Source: Cyclospora cayetanensis (lineage: Eukaryota; Apicomplexa; Conoidasida; Eucoccidiorida; Eimeriidae). From it: DNA of 41,589 nt. The notes under the pieces were generated by a model that was given only the letters and a program-made list of their open reading frames with translations, was not told the DNA's origin and made no database searches. Positions 23,481 to 36,638 of this stretch are shown one piece after another (position 1 is the first letter of the stretch; every line of letters begins with the position of its first letter). The translations under genes and the position numbers were made by a program. The stretch is taken from positions 1 through 41,589 of the forward strand of contig NW_020312212.1 in the NCBI RefSeq assembly GCF_002999335.1. The letters run 5' to 3'.

Positions 23481-26400
23481 ATGCGGGATCAGCAGCACGA
23501 CGAGGAACGCCATCAGCAACCAGAGAAGGCCCCCGACAACCAGCACCAAGAGCTGTCACATCACGGTGAGACCCCGCGGAGGATTCAGAATAGAAGTTCC
23601 AGCAGAGAAACAGCACTAGGAGAAGAATCGTCCCAGGTTAGCAATTCCCCGTATCAGTTCCGTGCTGAGACACTGGCCTTGTTTGCACCTTCTATGAGCA
23701 CGCCGCCAAACAGGAGAAACGATGTAGATCAGAAGGCTGAGTGGAGGGCCCGGTGTACAGAGGCATCCGAAATAATCCATTCGACGTCACTGGAAATGAA
23801 GCAGCTGAGGGACTGTACAAGCAAACCCACGCCAGCCCCGCAAGTGACGCAGCAACAGCGCGAGACATCTTTTCACGTTTCTTTGGATTCTACTGCCCGT
23901 AGACACCAATCAGGGTATACACAAGCGATGTGCTCTCAGCAGCAACGGCAGCTGCATATGCATCGAGGGGGTCGGCAGTTACCCGAGTCTCAAGGAGAAA
24001 ACAAGGTTTCTTATGAGGGGAGTGCCGCTAATGCGGTCCCCAATCCGGCTGCGCCTGATAATATTATTTGCCCCCCTTCTTGCTCCGTGGTTGCCCCAGT
24101 ACCCTTTTTACGCAGGCAGCTAGATGAACAGCTGGCAGACGAACGCTCTTCTGCGGGGCAGCAAATCCAAGGGTCTCTTAGTACAACCAGCGATACAGGT
24201 CAGGGTTATCCCTGCATTTCTTGTGGTCATGTTGCGGAGTTGCTAGCCACCCAAAACCGTCCGCAGGATACTTCAGAGCATCCGGCACAGGTTCCAGCAC
24301 AAAGTGAGTCACGCCGTTCTCCGACAAAAAGCTGTAGAGGCAGGAAACGAAGAGATTGCTGCGACATAATAGAGCTGGGAACCCAAGCGGAGCCTCTGGA
24401 GCCACTGAATCCACACGACTGCAGTAAGCATGCGGCAGCGGACTCTTTGGATGGGGTCCTTGCATCCTTTGGCGACACCTCCGAACCCCGCCATGCGAAT
24501 CATATCCTTGAGTACGCTCCTTTGCTTATGGCCAAAGTGCTTCAATTACTACCTGCTGCATCCGCAGCAGCATTCGGGTCGACCTGTAAGGCAGCTCGTC
24601 GGGTTCTTCTTTCCTATTGCTGCATTTTATCCCTTTCTGCACGGAACGTTTCGTCCATCTTGTCGTTGCCTGAAGCTGCGATGAAACGGCTACTACCCCT
24701 TCTGTCAGGCCTTAGATCCCTGGAGGTGGAGCTTACCTCCGCTGTATACCCGCCGCTTATCCTGGGTAATGCCACTGTTGCCATAACAACAGCCGCCACA
24801 GGAGGGGAGAGTCCTAGACCCCTAGAGGTTGGAGATGAGAGGGATAGGCAGGAGCGTAACAGCTTAGGTGAGCAAACAAACAATCCTAGATTGCCAGGCA
24901 TAGAGCGGAGGCAACAGCAAACCCAGCAGGGAAGTATGAACAGCACTCGACAACATCCTTCTGTGCATCCAGAAGGAGAAAGAGGAGACGCTTTATTAAC
25001 ACAACCTGAGAGATCTTCTGGGGACGCTTGCGTTTCTCACCTCTCTTGGGTGTACGGACGACATCACCAGAGGGTCCTTGATTTGCTGCGCTTGCAATCC
25101 ACCGCTTGTGGCGAATTAACTGGAGTGTCAGCAGAGACAAAAGGGGTTTCTAGTGCAACACACTCAGCATTCTGTCCTTGGACCACCTACACTGCAGCCA
25201 ATGCATCGCCCCTCTTCAGCTCACTCAGGCACCTAAAGTCTGTAACCGCTAAACTAAAACTGTCGTCTACAGGAGCCCCTGGGGAGCATCACGCTGCGAC
25301 AGAGTTGCTGCTCCTATTACAGCAGCTGCTGCACATGAATGCTTATTCCCTTGCCTCTATCAAAATATCGGTCGATCTTTCTGCCTCTTCAGTAAGGCCA
25401 CACTGAGTACACATCGTGTGGAGGTCCCAAGACGCTACGACACATTTTACGGTGACCCCGGCTATTGCAAGCTTCTGAACAGCATATGCCATGCAATGCA
25501 GATTATTTAAATGAATGGAAGCGATATTTGCACACCTGACAGAGCCTGAAAAACATTGCCGGTGGGACCTGTATCAATGCGTTTGAATGTTCAGCCAGCG
25601 TGGCGTCACATCCCTCCGTTATTGCTACCACCTTCTCTCCCTGTTCTCAAGTCTCTTCATATAGACTTTCCCTTTCAAGTAAGCGATTGGGCATATCTGC
25701 TGTAGGGCTTTTTGAATTTGCAGCAAACACCACCAGCAATTGGCTAATATATGCAACTGCTTGTGCCTACAACTGACCAATACCGTCAGGGTAGCAGCAG
25801 TGAGCACATGAAAATATGACATTATTTGCCCCTCTACTGTCTTATCGGCATACTTCTAGATTACCTTTTTGTTACGTGAATGCAGGTTCCCTCCACTCTC
25901 TCAATCTCTCTCGGTTTCTCATCTCTATCAATTCATTCTGCACACAGACTGATGCTCATGAAAACAGACACGGTGTGGCGAGAACCCAGGACCCCTGGGG
26001 TTGCACCTTATCCATGTTGCCCTAGAACTGGCCAGGCTGGAAGTGGCAGTGCTGAGAATTTTGCGATGACTAACTCCTGCTTTACTGATATGCCAATCAC
26101 TGGCAACGTTAGAGTGTGTGAGATCGATGATCCTGGTTTTGAGACGCTAAAGGCGCAAATGGGGGAAGCAGCCCCCGCAGCATCTGCTGAGCCTGTTGAA
26201 GGAGTTCAGGCTACCGCTTCTGCACGTACTACCGAAGTTAATGCTGCTGCCGGCTCTATGGTGGTGGCACTCCTCCTCCTGAGCGAAAGCTGCATGGCCT
26301 CCGTGCACCCGGATGGGGGTTTGTGCTTTATTCGACGCAAGGGTGCTCCCTCAGCTAGTCGCACCAGACCACTCGGCGGAAGTAGGCACACCCATGACTA

Positions 26401-29400
26401 CACTTCTTAAGGGAGCTGCACAACCTTTAGATCTAATTCTGTTAATGGTCCACTACTACCTTCGTTACATTTTCTGCCTGCATTTTTTAAGCACATTAGT
26501 GCGTAATTAAACCTGCGATATTATTCAGGGGACTCCTACAGACCCAAGAGTTCCCATGTCTTGTATAGTGTCTGATTACGTCAATAGGTGCCGGCCCCTC
26601 GCCGTTCTCTGGTCAGGCCATTGCCTTCTTGAGAAGGGGAGCCTCCCTTCTCACTGAGCTCTCCAGTGCGAGCAGAAGCCCCTTCGTGTACAGAATGCCA
26701 CCGAGCGAACTACATGATACCCACGAGGAACCTCGATCTGAGAATTCTCTTGCACAATTAAGCTTGATAGCTACAGGGCACCAACAGCAGCAAGAGCAAA
26801 GGCACGAGCTCCAGCCGCCACGAAGATATACTAGCTCTCTTAGGGGCAGTCAGGCTCCTCGTAGAGTCAGGCCTTCCAGCAACGTTGGCACGCAGCAGCA
26901 ACAAGATGATAGGGCAACACAGGAGGTGTTAGTCAGAGCCCTGCAGCATATCCTTGGAGTCGGAGCCGAAAGTTTACAACTGCTGGACATAGATGGGGAA
27001 GTGCGACACTTTTCGGTTTTGTACGAACAGCTTAACTTTAAATGGTAAGATAACGAAATGTTAAATTCGTAATGACTTGACTAGTATAGAGCTTAAGGCG
27101 GTGTCTTCGCGTATTTAGGAGGGTAAGATTAGAACTCCGGAAGTGCAGCACACTGAGCTAATTAAGATCGCGAAGAAAACTACACCACTGGTGATAAAAA
27201 AGGCAGAAGACGGTTTGTCTTTCTTCCACGAACAGTGCGGTCGTTCCGGAGTTCGTCCGTGTTTCTTCAGCCTACGCCGCCTCTCCCTCGGGTGGACCAT
27301 CACACCCGAACTGCAACAGTTGCTTTATCTGTTCAGCAGAAGAAAGCTGCGGTCCTTACAAAAGCTCAACTTCAATGGCCCAGCTCAAATCCATCCAGAA
27401 GCATATATACACATACATCATGCAAGTAGTGCATCCGACAACAGCAGAAGCCGCATGTCGGCTGAGCCATATGCAGCTCCGTTAGACGAAGCAACTTTGA
27501 GACGCAGCGCCGGGCTCAACAATTACGGGCTGGGTCAGATACATCTACAGCTATACGCTCTTCTCAACTGCGGAGCGTGCAGTGTTTCGCAAATAGACTA
27601 TGCTCGGCAGCAGCTGTTACAGCAGCAACTGATAATGATCAGCAACAACAAAAACATTAAGGGCATACTGAGTCAGATATCCAGCCAGCAAGATCCACTT
27701 TGTCTAGACGAGCTAGATATTTCAAGATCCGGTGAGCTGTCATCTCGCATCCTAAGCGTCCCTCATAGCGGTCATCGTTTGGTAGTGTCTTGATTGGCTT
27801 GTCATGGACTCCGTAATGTAGCGAGCTGTAGGATTGTGTGGGGGCTGAAAGGAATATCCTCAGCTCCCGTCTCCGCTACGTATCCCTTTACAGCGAAGCA
27901 TGAAAGTAACGCAAAACCCCGCGAATTTTCTGAAGAAACACAGCAGGTGGGATAGCAGCCGAAAGAGCCTTGTCACACTGCAGTTTTCCTTCCCCACTAG
28001 TTTCAGTGCTCGGCAGCTGAGGGGATTTACTCACAGTTTGAGCGGCTACAGTTCATCGTAGGGATCCGACATAGATGCGATTTTAGCAAGCAGTAACAGA
28101 GACATCCGAGGGCAACGAAAGCAAATCAGCGCCTCGTTCTAAGATATTCATATATGTGTACTTTCATCTTTTTCTCCCAGCAGCTCCAGGGCCAGCCTAC
28201 AGGGGGCCCTGCTACTCCGGGAGTACCCACTCAAGCAAATAGGGCTGCATTTCAGGAACTGCGTATGCAGCATGTGAATCACTGCAATAGCGTATCTACA
28301 CTGGAATTCAGTGACGCGCCAATGCCCACAGAAGATGTCGGCTCCATCGGGATGGAAAACATGCGCGGAAGCTCCTGCCGTCATAGAGCGCAACAGGTGA
28401 GGGTTGAAACGTGGTAGAGTACTTTTGACGCTAAAGTCACTACTCCAAGCCAACCTTGCGAACGCAACCAGAAGTGTGCTAAAAACTGCTGTCAGTGGTA
28501 CTCAAGTCGCGATACCTAAAGCGAATGAACAAGTTCTAACCTACAGACTTTTTCAAGAGGCTGCGCACGAGCGTGCAATGACGTGCGCTGCTGCTGCCAT
28601 TGCAGGCAGGGTCTTGGTTGTGGCGTGCCATCCCTTCGTCACTGCGAGGCCTAGCTGGATCTCGAGGCAACTCCACCGTGGTCTGCAACTTATCTGCGCA
28701 ATCTGACCTACAAGGTTCTGAGAAGGCTCGAAATGAATCCCACATAGAAACTCAATGCCTTATGTCGCTTCCAGAGACTGTCCCTAGCGCTTCTTTTCTC
28801 AAAAACCCTTCTTCAGAGGCTCTCAAGCAGGAACTCCTACCAAAATTAGCTATGCAAAAACAAAGAGACAGGCCCAGCCCACGCAGGAGAAGGCCATCGC
28901 TCAGTGGGGAAAGTCAGTGTGACCACCCGGATTCAGCAAGTCCACTTATGGAAGCGCACACTGGGCGGCCCCGTCCAAAGAGGCGGAGGCTGGTGGAAAC
29001 AGCTCTGGAAGCAGCAAAAGGTTCAGGAAAAGCTAGGCTTGAAAATCTTCGGAGACATGTTGCTGCGCTTGCCCGGGAACATCTCCCTCTGCTAGGCGAC
29101 CTCATTTCTCCATACCTCGATGCACAGACCCCCACAGCAGGAGGCCAAAATTTGGGGGCAGCCTCTACCGAATCTCTCCCTACTGTTGCTGCTAAGATGC
29201 GAAGTGACCGGAAGCACGCACAACTGCAGGTATTGAAGGGGATCTCCTCGTTCTTGCTGGACGCTGCGGGCGAAAGCCTTGGGCGGATGTTAGTGGGTGC
29301 TGACAGCACCACCTGCACCTCCAGCCATGGCACCAGTCTGGCTCTCGGCTTGCATCCATCGCACCCTTCCTGCTTATCATTTCCTTCCCCGTGCATTGAT

Positions 29401-31052
29401 CCCTCCCAGGGACTCATTCTTACTGAAGCACCTGCTAAAGCCGCTCTCCGTTCACAGCAGCCGTTACAGCGAGAGCTTGACCACCATCACGAGGAGGATG
29501 ATGCATTCTCTTTGTTGCGCCTACTACAGCATCCTTCTCCATCTCGCTCCAGCTGGTCTCACGGAGTTTTCTTCAAGTATGCATTTGTTGACCTTGATTT
29601 TGAATGCCTTGCCACGTTTAGGATTTGCCTGTGCCACCATCCTTTGTTCATTTTCTACAAGGAACATGAAAAAGGGCTTCACGTGCTACATGTCGATGGT
29701 AGGCATGAAAAACGATTCCCATCCAGCAACACAACTTCCTGCTTGATTTAACACATGGTATGACTGTAGTGCTTTGCTCATTTGCTCCAGTTTTACGTGG
29801 TAATGTCCTGAGAGGCACTGCACTCATAATCCGCGAAACTCGAACTTTTGTAGGATTTGCTTGTGCTATCACAATTGTATGTCTAGGTGTCTTCAATGCC
29901 GCCACAGAGAGCACCCAGGAGAAAAGGGGTGAGCACGGAGGGAGTTTCCTTAGGATGGATAGATGCTTTTATGGGAATCGCCATTCTGACAGTGTATCGT
30001 CCTATTCTACTATTATATTGCACGCATAACGCATTCCCAATATAACAGCATTTGCATGACTTTTGAAGTTTTTTCTCGTAATTGCCCTGCAGAACTTTGG
30101 AGGGAAAGGTTATCCTACACCTACGTCGGCGACCCTGCAGTTCCCTTTGAGCATCAGCAACAACGTCAACAGCATCAACAGGAGAGTCGGCGCCACCATA
30201 CCTCCGTAAACGTGATGCAGTCTCTTGAGGCCTTCGGTCGAGACTTACCTTCTTCATCAGATGCTCTTCGTAGGGCAGGCAACGGATCTTCTAGTAGGCG
30301 GGCACATGCACAAGCGGGTCCGACTATCGGAAGTCGAAATGACGGAAGCATTCTTCTGCTCCCTCTTGGATCGACTACCGCACGCAATTTCCCACTACTG
30401 CCAAGTCCGCATTCTCCAAAGGAGGGGGAGATAAGGCTTTGCTCTGCAAGGGCCAGACTCACTCATACGCCCAAAGCCTTGCCTCGAGCAGAGGAGGAAA
30501 TAACGGCTGCTTTGCTGCCACACGTAGGGCCTCAAATGACAGGTGAGTCAGTGAGCTTCCATTAAGAAACAAATTTCTAGTAGCATATGCTTAATTAATT
30601 CCATTTGGTTCTGTCGCAATTGTGCTTTCTTCCAAGCAGAAACTTCTGTTGATCAAACGCCTTTTTCCAAGCAGAACTGGATCGTTTTAGCGTTTTATCG
30701 CCTCTGTTTTTTCTCGAGCGCAGGGTACGACCTCTTTTGCTTGGAGATGTGGTCTGTTCCCTCACTTTGTCGGGACCAAGTATCTCCACCAACCCTTTCC
30801 CAGCATGTGCGGGCGCTCAGGCGACTGTGGGTAGACACACTCACTCAGCAGCAACGGGATATATACAATAATATAATAACACCCAAATACATTGCACGCC
30901 GACTCAAGGCTCCTGACCTTACATTTGAGGCTCTTCCACCCTGGTGGCAACAGCAGTGCCATCAGCCCAGTCGCAGACGCTCAAGAGGAGCAGACAAACT
31001 CTGCCCAAGTGTAGAACGGGGTCCTCCAGACACGCCTCCAACAAGTCTATAG
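23481..31052 (+). CDS. Large F-box-like / leucine-rich repeat protein
   Basis: Exons: 23481-25391, 25595-25678, 25886-26381, 26588-27044, about 27119-27781, 28181-28396, 28606-29576, 30049-30542 and 30724-31052. All joins agree in phase except 27044 to 27119, so one border there is wrong or two genes are fused. The total is about 1,870 residues. Exon 1 has a hydrophilic Gln/Ser-rich N-terminus, a basic cluster ('RGRKRRDCC') and an F-box-like helix set near residues 343-385 ('LLMAKVLQLLPAASAAAFGS'). Leucine-rich strands follow ('LSGLRSLEVEL', 'LPVLKSLHIDF', 'SLRRLSLGW', 'LRSLQKLNF'). F-box/LRR proteins are usually SCF ubiquitin-ligase substrate receptors; that role is inferred. Exon 7 carries nuclear-type basic runs ('PRPKRRR'). 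The last exon is Trp-rich and helical ('YDLFCLEMWSVPSL') and unrecognised. The start is the first ATG in the exon-1 frame. Confidence 0.65.
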
Positions 31053-31056
31053 GAGG

Positions 31057-31486
31057 TCACCCATTCAGCACTGTTTTATACCCGTATCGCATGGGCTTAC
31101 CATTCCCAAAGCTGCATTTTATATGCGTTTGCTGCAAGCAGTGATACTTTACTTGTCTCTACACGCATTGAGACATTGGATAATCACGTCCTGCGCCAAT
31201 ATTTCGTAGCGTCTCACCAGGCAGCCACGTGGTCACCTGTATAAAAGGCACGGCGTAAAGCTCTGCTTGTGGCCCCTTCGTCTTTGACATGAAGTTTAGC
31301 ACGGTAACGGAATAAGGAAAAGGCTGAAGAAGGGCCATACACGTCCTCAAGCTTAGTAGCCTTGTACAGGGTAACTGAGCAGGAGAGAGCAGCAGATCGA
31401 CTGCTTCAATCACACTGGTGTGTCTTGTGTGGCATATTGACTTGACAGCTAGCAGTGCTTGCAGCTATTTTTTCTTTCCGGTCCAT
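31057..31486 (-). CDS. Small unrecognised protein, three exons
   Basis: Minus-strand model: ATG 31486 ('MDRKEKIAAS'), exon 31374-31218 ('TLYKATKLEDVYGPSSAF', then 'RALRRAFYTGDHVAA'; acceptor 'ctcctgctcag', donor GTGAGA) and terminal exon 31111-31057 ('FGNGKPMRYGYKTVLNG'), with phases agreeing for the last join. This gives about 85 residues. The middle exon has clearly protein-like composition. The donor of exon 1 (near 31447) is a weak GTCAAG, so the real start may be further upstream. Its stop lies 4 bp from the stop of the F-box-like gene on the other strand. No family recognised. Confidence 0.45.
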
Positions 31487-32810
31487 AGAGGGCTAAAGAG
31501 AAAACGTGTGTGCATTGCGTTGCTCTCATGATGCGCGGACACGTGGTGGAGTCCATCTCCCCTTGCAGCATTGGGTAGTACTACAAAAGTACGTCGCCAC
31601 TTGCAAGTTTCCAGTGATCAGAGCATAAATGGATTGCTCGTATGCTCGAGAGTAAGTAGTACATCGTTAGAGGAAGCTTGGTAGTACACTGTGCAGTACG
31701 TCAATATGCCTCTTTACAATTTGTGAGGCCTATACTGGCGTAATCCCCGTACTTCCTAGCTAGAATAGATAGCACACTTCTTGGAGTGTAAGTACTTCCC
31801 GCCTACAGCTCTCTGTGAGTAGCTGGTGAAGCTCAATATGTGGCGTAACGGGTCGACGCAAGCCTAATGGACTCACTACCTCCTTTGGCGAAAGAAACAA
31901 TTGGGATACCCGAGTTCGTCGAATATTCCCCTCACAACAAACTCGCCCACCACTGCATGAAAACTGGACGACTGTCGTGTTCGTGCTCGGGGAAAGCAAA
32001 TTGCTGTACTTGCTTGGCATTTTTAGAGTGACAATGCTAACTTTCTAGTTCACCAAAAAATGTCATTGCTTCCTCTACGGTAAACACTAGCCTCAGCTTG
32101 TTCGTTATGCCCTTCATTTCTGCTGTATTATGATGACATCATTTGAAGTTTTCACGATTTAGCAACTGGCAAGAGGTGATTTACCGCGCATCGGCTGTGC
32201 CTATCACCAGTCTACGCCAATATGCCTTTCTACGAACAGAATGCTAGTGGTTTAAATGTACCTCCTAGGGAATAAATGGCATCTGCCAGCCCAAAAAGTG
32301 CATACCTCTGTAGTATTGCCATTGTGACCCTTTGCACGCAAGCGCATTTCCGGCCATTGATTTATGACAAGCGTGAAGTCACACGAGAGGCATGAAAGAG
32401 CTGAGTACTGTAAGCAACTTTGTCAGGTTCCCACAAGAACGGGTGTGCCCAAGTGTTTAAGCAAACGGTTCCGCTCAAACCTTACTTCGGCAAGCCCACA
32501 GTAACCGCTCTCTCAAACAAAAAGGCAGCAGTGTCGAGCGACGTTGACAGCTCCATTGCGATATACCTCTATATACGGGGAATGCGGAATTGCGTTTGTG
32601 CACAAGGTCATTACCATTTTCTTAACCGTATTTACCAGCTTTATCCCTTTAGTTTTCGTCATATTTCACAGAGCTCACGGTTGCAAAACCCAAGCCAGAG
32701 TCTTGTCCTTTTAACAAAATAATGTCGTGAGGTCCAGGAAACCCCTGCACTTCCGATGTAGAGGTAGCACTTGCCTAAGATGAGAATATGAAAGCAAATT
32801 CGTGAATGCC
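31487..32810. other. Intergenic stretch without a supported gene
   Basis: Short open frames exist on both strands (31760-32020 minus, 32420-32722 plus), but none shows domain signal or phase-compatible splice partners. No RNA gene or repeat was recognised. Confidence 0.5.
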
Positions 32811-33437
32811 CTAGTGCGTTCCTATTCTGCAAATCTGTGTATTCTCTCCAGTGCATGCTGTTCGGTTGCTTTGGCCAGAATATGTTTCCGATCTCGGTAG
32901 GTCTCTTGTCCTCGAGACAGTTCTGCCGTGGTTAAGTTCTGCTTGGTGCCAAAATTCGCTCTTGTAAACACCCGAGCGCTCACATATCCTTTCGCCACGC
33001 TTCTGGGTCCCATCTGATGAGCTCGAGAGTGTTATCCAGTCATGCACGGTGTCTTCCTCAAATTGCTAGATGAGTCTTTCAAACGTTTAACGAGAGGCTA
33101 TTGAGCTGAAAGTAAACGTGGTTTGCTGAAGTCTATGTGCTTTCTAAAGTGCAGGAGCCAAAGCCGTTTTGTGGGGGTGACGTGACCGGGGGCCCCTTTA
33201 GGCCGGCTGAAATATGATGGTCCATCTGCTCTTGCCTGCGAACATAACATGAGGTTTCCCTGCTGGTACGCATTGTCGTGAAACAGCTGGCTAAAATAAA
33301 AGTGCTGGGGTCCCTCTCGTACGTCAGGAAAAACGAATTACTACGGTATCGTCCTCCTGTTGTTCAAATGGCCTCAACAAATAGCTGCTCAGTAACGTCT
33401 TCACCACAGGATACAGGTAGAGAGCTGTGTATTGCAT
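32811..33437 (-). CDS. Small unrecognised protein, three exons with a 40-nt intron
   Basis: ATG 33437 opens exon 33437-33345 ('MQYTALYLYPVVKTLLSSYL'). A 40-nt intron (GTAGTA...CCCCAG) leads in phase to exon 33304-33118 ('HFYFSQLFHDNAYQQGNL'). A donor at 33117 then joins an exon starting at 33013, giving a stop at 32811 and about 160 residues. An alternative donor would read the last exon in the frame ending near 32822. The first exons have coding-like composition; the last is ambiguous. The N-terminus is hydrophobic and could be a membrane or targeting segment. No family recognised. Confidence 0.4.
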
Positions 33438-36400
33438 TGGTGATCACGCATTGTTCAGTGTGTTATTGCTTCGAAGACTTGCAAAAGGCCGCTTTTTATA
33501 AGTACTCAAACCTCGGCAAATCTTTTATGCCCTGCTAGTTACAGGAGCTCTTCATGCCTTTAGGCAGCTTGACACATCGCTTGGACCGCCAGTCAGTGTT
33601 TTTTTGTGACCTTTGAGAGTCACTGTCCAATACGGCAGAGTCTGGGCATTTTCATGTTCTTTTTTGAGATTTGCGGCAGTGATGCACACAGGACGATCTT
33701 GTAGGCCTCAAATCAAGAGACAAACCCACACGCCGTATGCTGGTGCCATTTCTTGCATCTCCTGTCGAGTTAAATATTTTCAGTTCGGCGGCAGGCTTGA
33801 AAAATAATGACTTACATAAGGCTTGTGGTAGTACTACCAGCCGAATTCAACTGTGCTTCTCGTATATTTATAGCAGGCTTGGACAGGAAGCTGGAGCAGA
33901 GAAGCACATGAAGAGTGTATTTATCCTTTTCAACGCTAAGCGTATTGGGTTATGTGGTGCCGGATGAGTGGCCAGATCATAATTGAGGCGCAAATGTTGG
34001 TTAAGCTTACCCTTGTTCTCGTCGCATGCAGTTTTTTCGAATGATCGCGACCAGGCATACTTTTGAGGTGAACCTCTCGGACTGATAGTGCCGCTACCTG
34101 CGCGACTTCTATTCTAGTCCGTCTTGACAATATTTGCTACATTCCCTTGGCTCTTTATATGCATATTAAGCTGGCATAGCCGCCTGGTGGAAGTCGATCT
34201 GGCAGAAACCCACACATGACCGTCCTAAGCCCCCTTCAGGGATCCCTATTGATCAAGGACTACATGGCAGCTTCTCTACCGTCTACACACATGCATCGGC
34301 AGCAGCGGTGGTAGCTGCAGCCGCTGCCTTTTACAGCCGAACTATGTTCTGTACTGCATTATCCAGTGCTTTGTCGACGTTGTTGCCGAGTTCTTACGCT
34401 CCGCCTGGAGTAGCCGTCTGTGATTACGCCTTCTCTGGGCAGGCAACTGGTCCAGAATATTGGCTGCTGCTCGAAGTGTCTGCTATACCTGCAGGGCTTA
34501 TTCCACTGCTGTAGGCGGATCGTAAAACGGTGATGTAGTTAGCTCAGATAGCTGAATGGTTCATGGAATCCGCTTCTTCGAAACTGTTCCTTAACACTCA
34601 TGATCCAGGCTCACAGCTGCGTTATAAAGATCGCTTACTTCGCGGTAGTGACGAGCATAATTGCCGTAAGTAATAGACGCATATTTCACTACTCCAACAC
34701 GCACTATGGGCACCCTTTGCATGCCGTTTACTGCTGCGGTATGAGCCTTAACTAGCTGACAGTAGGCATTTGGCACATTTCCTCTTCGATGAACACAGGG
34801 AGCGGTGGCCCTTAGCGAGCATTGGTCAGGAAACGCTAACTTTGGACCACCAGGCGAACGGTCACTTCGAAGTCCCATGGTGTTGTACATGCGTTTGCGA
34901 TTCGCCTGCATGGTACAGCATTCCCGAGCTGCCTCCCGCGTCGCCAGTGGGAGGAAAAGGCGAAGAAACTCGGAAAGGCCCTGCGCTTCGCGCCCTTTAT
35001 GTTACATTTCGTCGATTTCTAATTATTTGAGAGCCAAAACGCTACTCTCTTCTCTACCTGATCAGCCTCGATATTCTCGAGATTCCTTGCATGGTGTAGC
35101 ATTGCTGCTCACTAAAGTTGTTTTCCGAGGAATGCCCATCGACCCGAGCATCCCAGAGTTCGGTGCATTATTTGTGCATCGTAAAGGGGCCCTACAAGAT
35201 TATGCGTTTTATTTATGCTTGTAAAGGCCACTGGCATCGTGAAGACAAGTGAACGTTGAGCAGAAGAGTCCAGAGGTTCCAGTCGCGTCCGTGTGTTGCA
35301 TGCCTCCTATTTTGAAGTAACGCGAGTGAAAGGGAGACCAGAGGTCCTTAACAATCGCCGACCCTTCCACTGCTGCTCGACTAAGCAATGCCGGTTGCCG
35401 CTGCCTGACCAGGTGGGCTCCACTGCCCTGCAGGGGCACATCATGCTTGCTTGTGCGCTGTGGGCAGCTATCATTCCTTCATAGCTAAACGGCAATGTGG
35501 TCTCACAAAAGTAGCATGTACTGCGTGGACCCATCAACTCTCTCATATTGGAGTTTTTGGGTGTTTTCGTTTATACCGGAATGCCGCGCTATTGACGAAC
35601 TGTTCCCGAGACGCGTCTTACAGGTGAGAGCCTAGTGAAACAGAGTACGACACGATGAGTTGCCAACAAGTAAAGTTCTTGCAGGCGGCCGCTCTGCTCT
35701 CTTCTATTGCATCTTCGCTGAGCATGGCAGCCACGCGAAGTGGGAACTTTTTTTTCATAATAGCGGGCGCAGCAGCACTGATAAATAGTCCAGGGAAAAT
35801 GTCCCGAGAAAATGATAAGGCACCCGTAAAAACCCGAGTCAAGGTATTATGGCAGAATTGCGAGAAGTCTCTGATGGGAAAAGATTTGGACTTGCCCACT
35901 GAATCCTATTCAAAGTACACTCAGTGCCAACTCAAGACTCTTCCAGCAGCACAAGTTTTCTTCATCTAAGCCGCTGGGATTGGGACTTATCCTAGCGACT
36001 ATCTCAGCTCTACTTCGGTGACAGTATACCATGGGGAAAAGCAGTAAAATTACCGGTCGAGTCCATTGTTCTCCCTGGTGTGGCCCTCCTATAATGATAT
36101 CCAAGGGCTGCATTTTTCATTTAGAAATACTGTCAGTTGCCCCTCTACTAGAATGGCATACAGTAAAGGTTACGGCTGGCTAGATTGACGCAGCTTCGCC
36201 TGCCCTTGTGTGTGAGGTAGGCCACCTCCCTTTAAGGGTATGGTAGGAGCCTTGGATTTTCTCACACAGAGCCACATGCCTTAGTCAAAGGATACCCTGT
36301 CTGTGAGACATTTGGCTAGTTGTCTTCCAATTTTTAACAGATACTATTTGTATGGGACGGAACTTTCTGTAACATAAATGGAACTCATCGCTGTATGGCT

Positions 36401-36638
36401 TTTCATTGGTCTCTGTGCTTGCAGCTCCAGAGCTGCCTGATGCTATTAGTTTTGTCCATACCTGCTTGTCACTGGTCACATACCCTAGGAGTGCCGCACT
36501 TAAGATGCAATGTCCTAGATGTCGGTTTATTTTGCTCCCAGTGACTTGTAACGTACAGCATATATAATACTCGGATTCTCAAACCACAGGCTGAAATTAG
36601 CCATAACATCTGTGCGTTTTTGCTGTTTAAGTCTGGAA
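33438..36638. other. Region of unresolved candidate exons
   Basis: Several frames look partly coding but could not be joined. These are a plus-strand Ala-rich stretch at 34240-34514 after a good acceptor ('cccccttcag'), plus frames at 34770-35223, a plus ORF at 35655-35969 starting 'MSCQQVKFLQAAALLSS', and competing minus frames at 34911-34591 and 35546-35307. The minus frame at 35546-35307 contains a C-x2-C...C-x-C pattern. Because both strands are open in the same places, I do not assign a gene. Confidence 0.3.

Noticed and set aside
23484..24946. Long minus-strand frames opposite the F-box-like exon 1
   Set aside because: The plus strand has a 637-codon open exon with continuous coding character and a phase-correct donor; the antisense frames are shadows.
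34533..34600. tRNA-like stretch with 'tagctcagatag' resembling an A box
   Set aside because: No proper B box (GGTTCGANTCC) and no 7-bp acceptor stem could be formed.
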